Origin: Anabaena azotica FACHB-119
GTDB lineage: Bacteria; Cyanobacteriota; Cyanobacteriia; Cyanobacteriales; Nostocaceae
NCBI RefSeq assembly: GCF_014697625.1
Contig: NZ_JACJSG010000020.1
Coordinates: 62,001 to 126,000, forward strand
Reading direction: 5' to 3'
DNA length: 64,000 nucleotides
The position numbers and the translations under genes were made by a program. Below are positions 8,533 through 16,795 of this stretch, one piece after another. The notes under the pieces were generated by a model, which searched no databases, was not told where the DNA came from, and saw only the letters and a program-made list of their open reading frames with translations. Position 1 is the stretch's first letter; the number at the start of each line of letters is the position of its first letter.

Positions 8533-8826
8533 ATATCCACCTCAAATACTCGCTCATCCACCTCAAATACTCATTCATCTATCTCAGATACTCGCTCATC
8601 CACCTCAGATACTCATTCATCTATCTCAGATACTCATTCATCTATCTCAGATACTCATTCATCCACCTCAGATACTCATTCATCCACCTCAGATACTCAT
8701 TCATCCACCTCAGATACTCGCTCATCCACCTCAGATACTCATTCATCCACCTCAGATACTCATTCATCTATCTCAGATACTCATTCATCCACCTCAGATA
8801 CTCATTCATCTATCTCAGATACTCAA
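8533..8826. repeat. 21-bp tandem array, 14 units
   Basis: There are fourteen head-to-tail 21-bp units of the type TCATCCACCTCAGATACTCA, each varying at a few fixed positions (CCACC/CTATC, CAAAT/CAGAT, ATTCAT/CGCTCAT). The units are multiples of three, so a heptapeptide (S-S-[TI]-S-[DN]-T-[HR]) is kept open on the plus strand. There is no ribosome-binding site or gene-like flank, so I treat it as a minisatellite. The 21-bp period equals about two helical turns. It lies 91 bp upstream of the ChlH-family start, in the divergent spacer before metH. Confidence 0.9.
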
Positions 8827-9512
8827 AACACTTACTCCCCTGCTCTCTGTTTCCCTCCTGGGAGGGGCTAGGGGCTGACAGGTGTAGGTTTTTTACGTAG
8901 TGTTCCAAAAACCTTGGTTTGGGGTGTAAGGGTGTAGGGGTGTAGGCTTTCAAGGGCAGGTTTTTTACACTTCGACCCAAAAACACTGATTTTAGGGTGT
9001 AGGGGTATAAGGGTGTAGGGGTGTAGGGGTAGATGAAAGTCTGATAATTTACTGAATCTTATAGTCCTCACTGATTACTTTATGAAAAACCTGCCCTTAA
9101 GAGAGGGGTGTAGGGGAGCCAGTCGCGTGGGCGGGTTAAGAGACTTGAGCGAACTGGCGTGTGGATGAAACAATGATTTTCTCGTTAGTAGGGGCGGGTT
9201 TACCAAGATCATCATCAATCATCAAAGGTATTTATCAACCCGCCCCTACAACTCACTGCTATATTAAAAACCTACACTTGTGAGGGGGCTAGGGGTGGGT
9301 TGCTCCCCTACCCCAGTCGCCAGTCCCCAGTCCCCAGTCCCCAGTCCCCAGTCCCCAGCGATGCACTGAGCTTGTCGTTCGCGCAGCGTCCCGTAGGGAA
9401 GTGTCCCCAGTCCCCAATCCCCACTCCCCAATCCTCTCGTAATTTGGGAAAATAATAGATTAAGTTGAGTATCACATAACTCACTTGATTTGCTCATTTC
9501 CTCTAGGAAAAT
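8827..9512. repeat. Repeat-filled spacer upstream of metH (GGTGTAG and CCCCAGT arrays)
   Basis: No gene is seen here. Two blocks of GGTGTAG/GGTGTAA heptamers (about 8919-8950 and 8994-9033) each follow a similar lead, GGTTTTTTAC..., giving a doubled unit. At 9301-9433 there is a CCCCAGT short tandem repeat array interrupted by the repeat TGAGCTTGTCGTTCGCGCAG..GTAGGGAAGTG, which recurs inside the sigma-factor gene near 61992-62030. The metH ribosome-binding site AGGAAA lies at 9505-9510. Confidence 0.7.
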
Positions 9513-12500
9513 ATGACTCATCCTTTCCTGAAACGCCTGCACAGTCCAGAACTTCCAGTAATTGTTTTTGACGGTGCAATGGGTACTAACTTACAAACCC
9601 AAAACCTCACGGCTGAGGATTTTGGCGGTGTGCAGTATGAAGGCTGTAACGAATACCTAGTCCATACCAAACCCGAAGCTGTCGCCAAGGTTCACCGCGA
9701 CTTTCTCGCCGTGGGTGCAGATGTCATCGAAACTGATACTTTTGGTGGTACTTCCATTGTCTTGGCAGAATATGATTTAGCAGACCAAACATACTACCTC
9801 AACAAAACAGCCGCCGAATTAGCCAAGAAAGTGGCGGCGGAGTTTTCCACACCCGAAAAACCCCGGTTTGTTGCGGGTTCCATCGGCCCCACAACCAAAC
9901 TACCCACCTTGGGACATATCGACTTTGACACCATGAAAACTGCTTTTGCAGAACAAGCAGAGGCGTTGTTAGATGGTGGAGTTGATTTATTTATTGTGGA
10001 AACTTGCCAAGATGTGCTGCAAATCAAAGCGGCGCTGAATGGAATTGAAGAAGTTTTCGCCAAGAGAGGGGAACGCATACCCCTGATGGTGTCGGTGACT
10101 ATGGAAAGCATGGGGACAATGCTGGTAGGTTCAGAAATCAGTGCTGTCCTGACAATTTTGGCACCTTTCCCAATTGATATTCTCGGTCTTAACTGTGCCA
10201 CAGGCCCAGACTTGATGAAACCGCATATCAAATATTTGGCGGAACATTCGCCGTTTGTGGTTTCCTGTATTCCTAACGCGGGTTTACCGGAAAACGTGGG
10301 TGGACAAGCGCATTACCGCCTCACACCGATGGAATTACGCATGGCGTTGATGCACTTTGTTGAAGATTTGGGTGTCCAAGTGATAGGGGGTTGCTGTGGG
10401 ACACGTCCAGCACACATTCAACAATTGGCAGAAATTACCAAAGATTTAAAGCCGAAAGTCAGACAGCCAAGTTTAGAACCTGCGGCTGCATCAATATATA
10501 ATACTCAACCTTACGACCAAGATAATTCTTTCTTGATTGTGGGTGAACGCCTGAACGCCAGTGGTTCTAAGAAATGCCGTGATTTGCTAAACTCGGAAGA
10601 TTGGGACGGGTTGGTTTCAATGGCGCGATCGCAAGTTAAGGAAGGCGCACACATCCTCGATGTTAACGTCGATTATGTGGGACGGGACGGTGTGCGGGAT
10701 ATGCACGAATTAGTTTCCCGTATCGTTAATAATGTCACACTACCGTTAATGCTCGACTCCACCGAATGGGAAAAAATGGAGGCGGGTTTAAAAGTGGCTG
10801 GTGGTAAATGTTTGCTGAACTCCACCAACTACGAAGATGGCGAACCGCGTTTCTTGAAAGTGCTGGAATTGGCGAAGCAATACGGCGCTGGTGTCGTCAT
10901 TGGCACAATTGACGAGGAAGGAATGGCGCGGACGGCAGAGAAGAAGTTTCAAATTGCCCAACGTGCTTACCGTCAAGCGGTAGAATATGGTATCCCTGCT
11001 CATGAAATATTCTTTGATACCCTAGCTCTACCAATTTCTACGGGAATTGAAGAAGACCGGGAAAATGGCAAGGCGACAGTTGAATCGATTAGCCGCATCC
11101 GCCGAGAATTACCAGGTTGTCATGTAATTTTGGGTGTATCTAATATATCTTTTGGCTTAAGTCCAGCCGCGCGGATTGTGTTAAACTCGGTGTTTCTCCA
11201 TGAGGCAATGGCGGCTGGGATGGATGCAGCGATCGTCAGTGCTAGCAAGATTCTACCATTATCCAAAATCGAAGAACGCCATCAAGAAGTTTGCCGTCAG
11301 TTGATTTATGACCAGCGTCAATTTGAGGGTGATGTCTGCGTTTATGACCCCCTAACAGAACTTACCAAACTGTTTGAAGGAGTTACAACCAAACGCAACA
11401 AAGGCGTGGACGAAAGCCTACCCATCGAAGAACGCCTCAAGCGCCACATCATCGACGGCGAACGCATCGGTTTAGAAACGCAATTAGCCAAAGCCTTAGA
11501 ACAATATCCTCCCCTGGAAATTATCAACACCTTCCTCCTAGATGGGATGAAAGTAGTCGGGGAATTGTTCGGTTCAGGACAAATGCAGCTACCCTTCGTT
11601 TTACAGTCAGCCGAAACCATGAAAGCGGCGGTAGCTTACCTAGAACCCTTCATGGAAAAATCTGAAGCCGGAAATAACGCCAAGGGGACGGTAATTATCG
11701 CCACCGTCAAAGGCGACGTTCACGACATTGGCAAAAACCTAGTAGATATCATCTTATCTAACAACGGCTATAAGGTGATTAACTTAGGCATTAAACAGCC
11801 AGTGGAAAACATCATTGATGCTTACCAAAAGCATCAAGCTGATTGTATTGCCATGAGTGGGTTACTAGTAAAATCCACCGCCTTCATGAAAGAGAATTTG
11901 GAGGTATTCAACGAAAAAGGTATCACCGTTCCGGTAATTTTAGGTGGTGCAGCTTTAACACCTAAATTTGTGCATCAAGATTGTCAAAAAACCTACAAAG
12001 GTAAAGTCATCTATGGAAAAGATGCTTTTGCCGATTTACATTTCATGGACAAATTAATGCCAGCAAAAGCCACTGGCAAATGGGATAATTTGCAAGGATT
12101 TTTAGATGAAGTAGCAACTGATGAATCAGTAATTACTAATCATAAACACCCAGTTTCTACCCAGTCCCCAATCCCCAGTCCCCAGTCCCCAGTCATAGAC
12201 ACCCGACGTTCCGAAGCCGTAGCCATAGATATACACCGTCCCACACCGCCATTTTGGGGAACGCAGTTGTTACAACCAACTGATATACCTTGGGAGGAAT
12301 TATTCTGGTATTTAGATTTGCAAGCCTTAATTGCGGGACAATGGCAATTCCGCAAACCCAAGGAACAATCTAAGGAAGAGTATCAGGATTTCTTGCATGA
12401 GAAAGTATATCCAATTCTCGAAAGTTGGAAACAAAAAATCATTACAGAAAACCTGCTGCATCCCCAAGTAATTTACGGCTATTTTCCTTGTCAATCTGAG

Positions 12501-13043
12501 GGAAATACATTGTATATCTATGAAAGCAACAGCCTAGATGCAAAAGCAAGAACTCACTTTGAATTTCCCAGACAAAAATCCTCCAGAAGACTATGTATTG
12601 CAGATTTCTTTGCACCGAAGGAGTCAGGAATTATTGATGTCTTCCCAATGCAGGCGGTGACTGTAGGGGAAATTGCTACAGAGTACGCACAAAAACTATT
12701 TGCAGATAATCAATACACTGATTATCTGTATTTTCACGGTTTAGCAGTGCAAATAGCAGAAGCCATAGCTGAGTGGACACACGCCAGAATTCGCCGTGAA
12801 TTAGGCTTTGCGACTGAAGAACCTGATAATATTCGGGATGTGTTAGCACAGAGATATCAAGGTTCTCGGTATAGTTTTGGCTATCCTGCTTGTCCGAATA
12901 TTCAGGATCAGTTCAAGCAGTTGGAGTTGTTGGAGACTAACAGGATTAATTTATATATGGATGAAAGTGAACAACTTTATCCAGAACAGTCTACAACGGC
13001 GATTATTACCTATCATCCTGTAGCTAAATACTTCAGCGCGTAA
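9513..13043 (+). CDS. metH: Cobalamin-dependent methionine synthase
   Basis: The product is 1176 residues with full MetH architecture. A homocysteine-binding barrel (about 1-330) has zinc Cys in LGLNCATG and at 294/295 in GGCCGT. A pterin (methyl-tetrahydrofolate) domain (about 345-610) follows. The B12 cap and Rossmann domains (about 640-880) carry DVHDIGKN with cobalt-ligand His737 and the later SGLLVKST. The C-terminal AdoMet reactivation domain (about 905-1176) has RRELGFA and YPACPNIQDQ. It transfers methyl from 5-methyl-THF to homocysteine. Residues about 880-900 are encoded by a CCCCAGT tandem repeat (TQSPIPSPQSP) inserted exactly in the linker between B12 and activation domains. The ATG has a good AGGAAA site. 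No cobalamin riboswitch was recognised upstream. Confidence 0.96.
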   Translation: MTHPFLKRLHSPELPVIVFDGAMGTNLQTQNLTAEDFGGVQYEGCNEYLVHTKPEAVAKVHRDFLAVGADVIETDTFGGTSIVLAEYDLADQTYYLNKTAAELAKKVAAEFSTPEKPRFVAGSIGPTTKLPTLGHIDFDTMKTAFAEQAEALLDGGVDLFIVETCQDVLQIKAALNGIEEVFAKRGERIPLMVSVTMESMGTMLVGSEISAVLTILAPFPIDILGLNCATGPDLMKPHIKYLAEHSPFVVSCIPNAGLPENVGGQAHYRLTPMELRMALMHFVEDLGVQVIGGCCGTRPAHIQQLAEITKDLKPKVRQPSLEPAAASIYNTQPYDQDNSFLIVGERLNASGSKKCRDLLNSEDWDGLVSMARSQVKEGAHILDVNVDYVGRDGVRDMHELVSRIVNNVTLPLMLDSTEWEKMEAGLKVAGGKCLLNSTNYEDGEPRFLKVLELAKQYGAGVVIGTIDEEGMARTAEKKFQIAQRAYRQAVEYGIPAHEIFFDTLALPISTGIEEDRENGKATVESISRIRRELPGCHVILGVSNISFGLSPAARIVLNSVFLHEAMAAGMDAAIVSASKILPLSKIEERHQEVCRQLIYDQRQFEGDVCVYDPLTELTKLFEGVTTKRNKGVDESLPIEERLKRHIIDGERIGLETQLAKALEQYPPLEIINTFLLDGMKVVGELFGSGQMQLPFVLQSAETMKAAVAYLEPFMEKSEAGNNAKGTVIIATVKGDVHDIGKNLVDIILSNNGYKVINLGIKQPVENIIDAYQKHQADCIAMSGLLVKSTAFMKENLEVFNEKGITVPVILGGAALTPKFVHQDCQKTYKGKVIYGKDAFADLHFMDKLMPAKATGKWDNLQGFLDEVATDESVITNHKHPVSTQSPIPSPQSPVIDTRRSEAVAIDIHRPTPPFWGTQLLQPTDIPWEELFWYLDLQALIAGQWQFRKPKEQSKEEYQDFLHEKVYPILESWKQKIITENLLHPQVIYGYFPCQSEGNTLYIYESNSLDAKARTHFEFPRQKSSRRLCIADFFAPKESGIIDVFPMQAVTVGEIATEYAQKLFADNQYTDYLYFHGLAVQIAEAIAEWTHARIRRELGFATEEPDNIRDVLAQRYQGSRYSFGYPACPNIQDQFKQLELLETNRINLYMDESEQLYPEQSTTAIITYHPVAKYFSA

Positions 13044-13055
13044 TTTAAATATCAT

Positions 13056-13085
13056 TCTCCTCCTCTTGTGTGTGAGAGGAGGAGA
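13056..13085 (+). terminator. Hairpin after metH (candidate terminator)
   Basis: A perfect 11-bp stem, TCTCCTCCTCT / AGAGGAGGAGA, with an 8-nt loop (TGTGTGTG) starts 12 bp after the metH stop. The downstream tract, TTAATTGG, is only weakly U-rich, so intrinsic termination is plausible but not certain. Confidence 0.5.
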
Positions 13086-13100
13086 TTAATTGGTAAAAAA

Positions 13101-13166
13101 ACGTGAGTTCGACAAGCATTGTTTTGACCTCACCCCCAACCCCTCTCCTACGAGGAGAGGGGAGTA
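13101..13166. repeat. ACGTGAGTTCGACAAGC repeat with CCCCTCTCC hairpin
   Basis: This block is nearly identical to 3340-3404: the lead ACGTGAGTTCGACAAGC then TTGTTTTGACCT, followed by the CCCCAACCCCTCTCC / GGAGAGGGGAG hairpin. The two copies differ at a few bases. The same block also makes the false 5' end of the nuclease remnant at 3342. Confidence 0.75.
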
Positions 13167-13433
13167 ATATCAAGTTCGGCTAATTACTTATAATATGGTT
13201 GTTTTGGTCGGTAATTGGTAATAGCGGCGTTGCTGAATCAAGATATGAATTTGTCTCACGCAAAGGCGCAAAGGCGCTAAGTTACAAAGAAAAAGGAAGG
13301 TCATTTTGCGATTTCATATTCCAATTCAGCAACGCCGTAATAGCTAATAGGTAATTGTTGTGAGCCATTACCGATTACCGATTACCTATTACCAGCCCCC
13401 AATATATGATAAGTATTTAAGCGGACATGATAT
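13167..13433. mobile_element. Miniature inverted-repeat element B, host of a nested insertion
   Basis: The terminal inverted repeats are imperfect: ATATCAAGTTCGGCTAATTA at the left, and at the right the complement of ATATCATGTCCGCTTAAATA. The core is GGTAATTGGTAAT-type tandem sequence. A second, inverted copy lies at 32956-33110 (155 bp). The copy here is 267 bp because a 111-bp element with its duplicated target is inserted in it. There is no coding capacity. Confidence 0.8.
13226..13336. mobile_element. 111-bp miniature element A, nested, with 8-bp target duplication
   Basis: The termini are GGCGTTGCTGAAT and its complement ATTCAGCAACGCC. It is flanked by the direct repeat GTAATAGC at 13218-13225 and 13337-13344, as expected for a target-site duplication. 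The inside carries CTCACGCAAAGGCGCAAAGG. A second 111-bp copy in the opposite orientation lies at 50304-50414. The transposase that would act on these ends is not in the window. Confidence 0.85.
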
Positions 13434-13485
13434 AAGACGGTGATTTTTTCGTTTCTCCTCCCTCGCCTTATAAAGTAAATATGAA

Positions 13486-13593
13486 GTAGGGTGTGTTACG
13501 GCTATGTAAGGATTTGAGCGTTGGCGAAATGAGAAATTAGCCGTAACGCACCAGCAAATACGGTGCGTTAAGCGCTGCTTTAACGCACCCTAC
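13486..13593. repeat. Inverted-repeat element with GTAGGGTG ends
   Basis: It begins GTAGGGTGTGTTACGGC and ends with the approximate complement GCTTTAACGCACCCTAC, with a second inner pair GCCGTAACGCACC / GGTGCGTTAAGC. Its size is about 108 bp. It directly abuts the next element to the right. No protein is encoded. Confidence 0.55.
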
Positions 13594-13723
13594 TAGCGTG
13601 TCTAGGCTAAAATGTTGCAAAAAATTTTCTTGTGGTGTAGGCATCTTGCCTGCACTGGACGGGCAAGATGCCCATCCCACAAGAGTTTGCTAATGCACAA
13701 ATTTAGTCTAGACAGTCCACTAC
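13591..13723. mobile_element. Miniature element C, first copy
   Basis: The termini are TACTAGCGTGTCTAGGCTAA at the left and, at the right, the complement of TAGTGGACTGTCTAGACTAA. The same ends (consensus TAGTGG..TGGCAAGGCTAAA) bound the elements at 13728-14052 and 16546-16686, and single ends occur near 3108 and 39670. Inside is an inverted repeat around GGCATCTTGCC / GGGCAAGATGCC. Confidence 0.6.
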
Positions 13724-13727
13724 TGGC

Positions 13728-14052
13728 TACTGGCGTGGCAAGGCTAAAATAGTGCAATAAGTTTCCTCTCTAACCTCTGTGTCTCTGTGCCGAATGGCAC
13801 TAAGTTAAGCGCAAATCCTTAATATAGCTGGCTTTTAGGGTGTAAGGGTGTAAGGGTGTAGGGGTGTAAGGGAAAGAACTAATAATTAAATCAAAATACC
13901 TGATCAATACTGTTTTTCTTATAACCCCTACACCCCTACACCCCTATACCCCTACACCCAGTCACAGTGAGAGTTTCACGTTATCTTAGTGCCATTCGTC
14001 TCTGTGCCTCTGTGGTTAATTAATGCAACATTTTAGTCTTGTCAGTCCACTA
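13728..14052. mobile_element. Miniature element C, second copy, interrupted by another element
   Basis: The left end is TACTGGCGTGGCAAGGCTAA and the right end is the complement of TAGTGGACTGACAAGACTAA. The interior contains a further complete element at 13792-13997, so the original copy was only about 110 bp. It lies between metH and eboD, which is otherwise gene-free. Confidence 0.6.
13792..13997. mobile_element. 206-bp nested element with GAATGGCACTAAG ends
   Basis: The ends are GAATGGCACTAAGTTAA and the complement of GAATGGCACTAAGATAA. It is flanked by an 11-bp direct repeat, GTCTCTGTGCC (13781-13791 and 13998-14008), consistent with target duplication. The interior is an inverted arrangement of GGTGTAAGG heptamers (13836-13871) and CCCTACACC heptamers (13924-13960). 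There is no coding capacity. Confidence 0.65.
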
Positions 14053-14075
14053 CAATTTAAGGTTTACTTTATAAA

Positions 14076-15302
14076 TCATCTCTTACCAGCCGATTGAGCA
14101 AATTTATATAGCAGCAAAATTGCTTGCTCATACAACAGCAAATCTACCTGATGTACCTCAATTCCTTGACCAATTTTTTGCAACAAAGTAATAGTTAATT
14201 CTCCGCCCAAATGTTCGCGAAACTCAGATAAGCCTCGAAAAAGAGATTGGGGATGGTTTGGTTGGTGTAATCCCTCTACCAATGCGGATACGTATAAATT
14301 AAATCCTAGTGCCTGTAATAGATGCAAAACTCGCCGCCATTCTAACTTTGAGAGGAAACCTGCTAGGTAAGAATAGGTAGTATCTAAAGCTATGCCTATA
14401 GCCACCGCTTCACCATGCCGTAGTGCATAGTTGGTTAACTGTTCCAATTTGTGCGCCGCCCAGTGACCAAAATCTAGGGGTCGAGAGGAACCCGCTTCAA
14501 ACGGGTCTCCTTGATGAGTAATATGTTCTAAATGTAACTGAGCGCAACGGTAGATTAGCTGTTGCATTGCATCCATATTGCGATTAACAAGTGCCTGCGC
14601 CTGTATTTCCATCAACTGAAAAAAATCTGCATCTTTGATTAAGGCGACTTTCACTGCTTCAGCAATGCCGGAACGCCAATCGCGATCGCTTAAACTAGTC
14701 AGAAAAGCAAAGTCATTCAATACCGCATAGGGTGGTGCAAAAGTGCCGATAAAGTTCTTTTTGCCAAAGGCATTAATCCCATTTTTCACTCCCACACCGG
14801 AATCATTTTGCGCTAACACGGTTGTCGGTACTCTAATTAAGCGCAATCCTCGGTGAGCTGTTGCTGCTGCATATCCTGCCATATCTAGTACAGATCCACC
14901 ACCAATAGCCAACACATAAGAGTGGCGACACAAGCCAACATCATGAATTACTTTGTGCAGTCGCTCGACTAAGCTTGAGTCGTTTTTAGCGGCTTCTCCA
15001 CCTGGGATGATGATTGGCTCAACTGCCAACTTGATCGTATCTTGATACTTGTGGGCATAAGCTGTTAATTGCTCTAGTAATTGATGATGGTGCAACAATA
15101 ATCCGCCATCGACTACGGCGACTACTTGCTTAGGGCTTTTCTCTCCTTGGGTGGCGATCGCTTGTGCAAGAATGGGATTGGGCAAATCAAACAACCCATA
15201 AGTAAAGTGAACTTTATAAGTGAAAGTCACACGCACCAGTGGCTGGAGAGACGCAAACCTTAAGTCTTTCGAATGTTGAGGCTGAATGCTAAAAGTTGTC
15301 AT
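14076..15302 (-). CDS. eboD: EboD, 3-dehydroquinate synthase-like protein
   Basis: The product is a 408-residue sugar-phosphate cyclase homologue. It has the NAD-binding GGGSVLDMAGYAAATAHRG and the metal/phosphate-site residues of the dehydroquinate synthase fold (GIAEAVKVALIKD, FGHWAAHKLE, RHGEAVAIG). Its place directly after eboC (9-bp gap) in the order eboA-B-C-D identifies it as EboD rather than aroB. In Nostoc punctiforme the ebo cluster is needed to move the scytonemin monomer to the periplasm; the chemistry of EboD is not established. It is the last gene here: eboE and eboF do not follow, and the next 1 kb is repeats. Confidence 0.85.
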   Translation of the reverse strand: MTTFSIQPQHSKDLRFASLQPLVRVTFTYKVHFTYGLFDLPNPILAQAIATQGEKSPKQVVAVVDGGLLLHHHQLLEQLTAYAHKYQDTIKLAVEPIIIPGGEAAKNDSSLVERLHKVIHDVGLCRHSYVLAIGGGSVLDMAGYAAATAHRGLRLIRVPTTVLAQNDSGVGVKNGINAFGKKNFIGTFAPPYAVLNDFAFLTSLSDRDWRSGIAEAVKVALIKDADFFQLMEIQAQALVNRNMDAMQQLIYRCAQLHLEHITHQGDPFEAGSSRPLDFGHWAAHKLEQLTNYALRHGEAVAIGIALDTTYSYLAGFLSKLEWRRVLHLLQALGFNLYVSALVEGLHQPNHPQSLFRGLSEFREHLGGELTITLLQKIGQGIEVHQVDLLLYEQAILLLYKFAQSAGKR

Positions 15303-15311
15303 AACTTACCT

Positions 15312-16238
15312 TCAAGTCACAGCAAACAGTTGTGCTAACCTTGCCGAAATAGGCAGCAGCAGCAAAACCAATAATCCATAAACCCAACCAGCAAAGCCAG
15401 CCGCCATTGTCGCATCTAATACAATCAAAGACAGTACACCCGCCTTGACCGCAGATTTGATTAAGTCAGGTTGCGGTTGTCCTGCTGCTTTGACAAACGG
15501 TGGTAAGACTCTTCCTGCTAGTAAGCCAACAAACGGCAATGTAATTAAAACTTGATAATTTGGCAACAGTCCCAGAACTAACAGCCCACTAATTACTACC
15601 ACAATCAGCCCAATTGCGATCGCTCCAATAGTCTTTTTTCCCCCATGAACTTCACCTTGGCTGATAGCTGTGATAGCTGCAATATAAGCGATGGGAATTA
15701 AAGCCAAAAACCACTGCTGTGCTACCATCGTTGGCACAGCACTTACACCCAGTAATAAATTGCCACCACGACAACAACCCATATTGATTGGCCCTAGCCA
15801 AGGGTGATGTTTGCCAAGGGCATCATAAATTATAGCTGCGAGGGCAACGATCGCCGCCAAAGTGAAACTTAACAAAGTGACTTGAGATGCTGCTATCACC
15901 CCCATCAGTAACAACAAACTCCCTAACCAAATAGCACCTAGACGGGAAGCACGCCCACTAGGAATTGGGCGTTCTGGTCTTTCTTGTGCATCTATTGCAC
16001 TGTCAAATACATCATTAAAAACGATACCACCGCCATAAAGCCCTGTTGTAGATAGCAGCAACCAGACAATCTCAGTTGTGTGCCAGCCATAGTCGCTCAA
16101 AAACAAACCAGAAGCCGCATAACCTGCTAAGATATCAGCCCAAGCTGTGACAATATTAGCTGGGCGCATCAGTTGTAGATAAGCCCAGAAGGTTTGCGAG
16201 TTTAAACTCGTATTTAATTTATATTCCCTAATATTCAT
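15312..16238 (-). CDS. eboC: EboC, UbiA-family prenyltransferase
   Basis: The product is 308 residues with about 8-9 transmembrane helices. It carries the UbiA Asp-rich motif NDVFDSAIDAQERPERPIPSG for divalent-metal-bound prenyl diphosphate and a second acidic region after ALAAIIYDALGK. It probably prenylates an unknown acceptor in the ebo pathway. The frame stays open 57 bases further upstream, but that stretch (MIYLGRFTYKK) runs into an interspersed repeat. The ATG at 16238 (MNIREYKLN) is therefore chosen. A 557-bp gap full of repeats separates it from eboB, unlike the tight spacing elsewhere in the cluster. Confidence 0.85.
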   Translation of the reverse strand: MNIREYKLNTSLNSQTFWAYLQLMRPANIVTAWADILAGYAASGLFLSDYGWHTTEIVWLLLSTTGLYGGGIVFNDVFDSAIDAQERPERPIPSGRASRLGAIWLGSLLLLMGVIAASQVTLLSFTLAAIVALAAIIYDALGKHHPWLGPINMGCCRGGNLLLGVSAVPTMVAQQWFLALIPIAYIAAITAISQGEVHGGKKTIGAIAIGLIVVVISGLLVLGLLPNYQVLITLPFVGLLAGRVLPPFVKAAGQPQPDLIKSAVKAGVLSLIVLDATMAAGFAGWVYGLLVLLLLPISARLAQLFAVT

Positions 16239-16296
16239 AGAAAAACAAAAATGTGTATCTCTCTTTTTGTAAGTAAAACGTCCTAAATAAATCAAG

Positions 16297-16413
16297 GTTT
16301 GTAGTAAGGACTTTAGTCCGGGGAAAAGGACTAAAGTCCTTACTACGAACTCAATTTTAAAACTTTACATTACTCAACATACTTTGATTTATTTTCGACG
16401 GCTTACTTAAATT
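16297..16413. repeat. Inverted-repeat element (GTAGTAAGGACTTTAGTCC type), inverted copy
   Basis: The hairpin GTAGTAAGGACTTTAGTCC / GGACTAAAGTCCTTACTAC (16301-16346) is followed by TTTGATTTATTTTCGACGG, the reverse of the arm in the copy at 3231-3340. A similar arm, CGTCCTAAATAAATCAA, lies at its left edge and reaches towards the eboC start. It is inserted between eboC and eboB. Confidence 0.65.
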
Positions 16414-16445
16414 ATTTTGATGAATATGCGCTTTATTTCTGGATA

Positions 16446-16719
16446 TATAGGAATCCGATTTGATTTATGAAAAAACTTCAGTATCTGTAGGGTAGGCATT
16501 GCCCACCAGATCCGGGTTTTGGTGGGCAATGCCCACCCTACTAGCTACTAGCGCGACCGGACTAAAATAGTGCAATAGATTTAAATAGAAAACCGCCGAT
16601 GAACGCCGTACCCGTTGGGAACCGAAGGAATGAACGCCGATAAAACGGATTTTTTATTGCACAAGTTTAGCCTTGCCACGCCACTACGTATATTTCAAAA
16701 ATCAAATATGAGTCCTATA
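16446..16719. mobile_element. Miniature element D, interrupted by an element-C copy
   Basis: The ends are TATAGGAATCCGATTTGATT and the complement of TATAGGACTCATATTTGATT. Inside is the palindrome GTAGGGTAGGCATTGCCCACC / GGTGGGCAATGCCCACCCTAC. An uninterrupted 128-bp copy in opposite orientation is at 29031-29158. Here the length is 274 bp because element C (16546-16686) is inserted. It occupies the eboB-eboC spacer. Confidence 0.7.
16546..16686. mobile_element. Miniature element C, third copy, nested in element D
   Basis: The ends are TACTAGCGCGACCGGACTAA and the complement of TAGTGGCGTGGCAAGGCTAA. The interior carries ACCGCCGATGAACGCCG repeats like those inside the ChlH-family gene near 6900. 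At 141 bp it is close to the size of the first copy (133 bp). Confidence 0.65.
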
Positions 16720-16795
16720 GAGATTGATATATCAATCTCTATATCATTTATTTGCTACCACCTCGTATAAAATCGTTATCAGAATTTTTATTGGA

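Noticed and set aside
8533..8826. Possible CRISPR array
   Set aside because: Units are directly tandem with no spacers; the same holds for the heptamer arrays at 26519, 33927 and 29911. No cas genes are present.
8491..8871. 126-codon plus-strand frame made of heptapeptide repeats
   Set aside because: It is the 21-bp minisatellite read in a frame that stays open because the unit is a multiple of three; no ribosome-binding site and no non-repeat domain.
9200..9512. Cobalamin riboswitch ahead of metH
   Set aside because: I looked for the conserved B12-box type sequence and found only repeats; a covariance-model search would decide.
9264..9542. 92-codon minus-strand frame upstream of metH
   Set aside because: Runs through CCCCAGT repeats (GDWGLGTGDWG) and overlaps the metH start.
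9794..10231. 145-codon minus-strand frame inside metH
   Set aside because: Antisense shadow of the homocysteine-binding domain.
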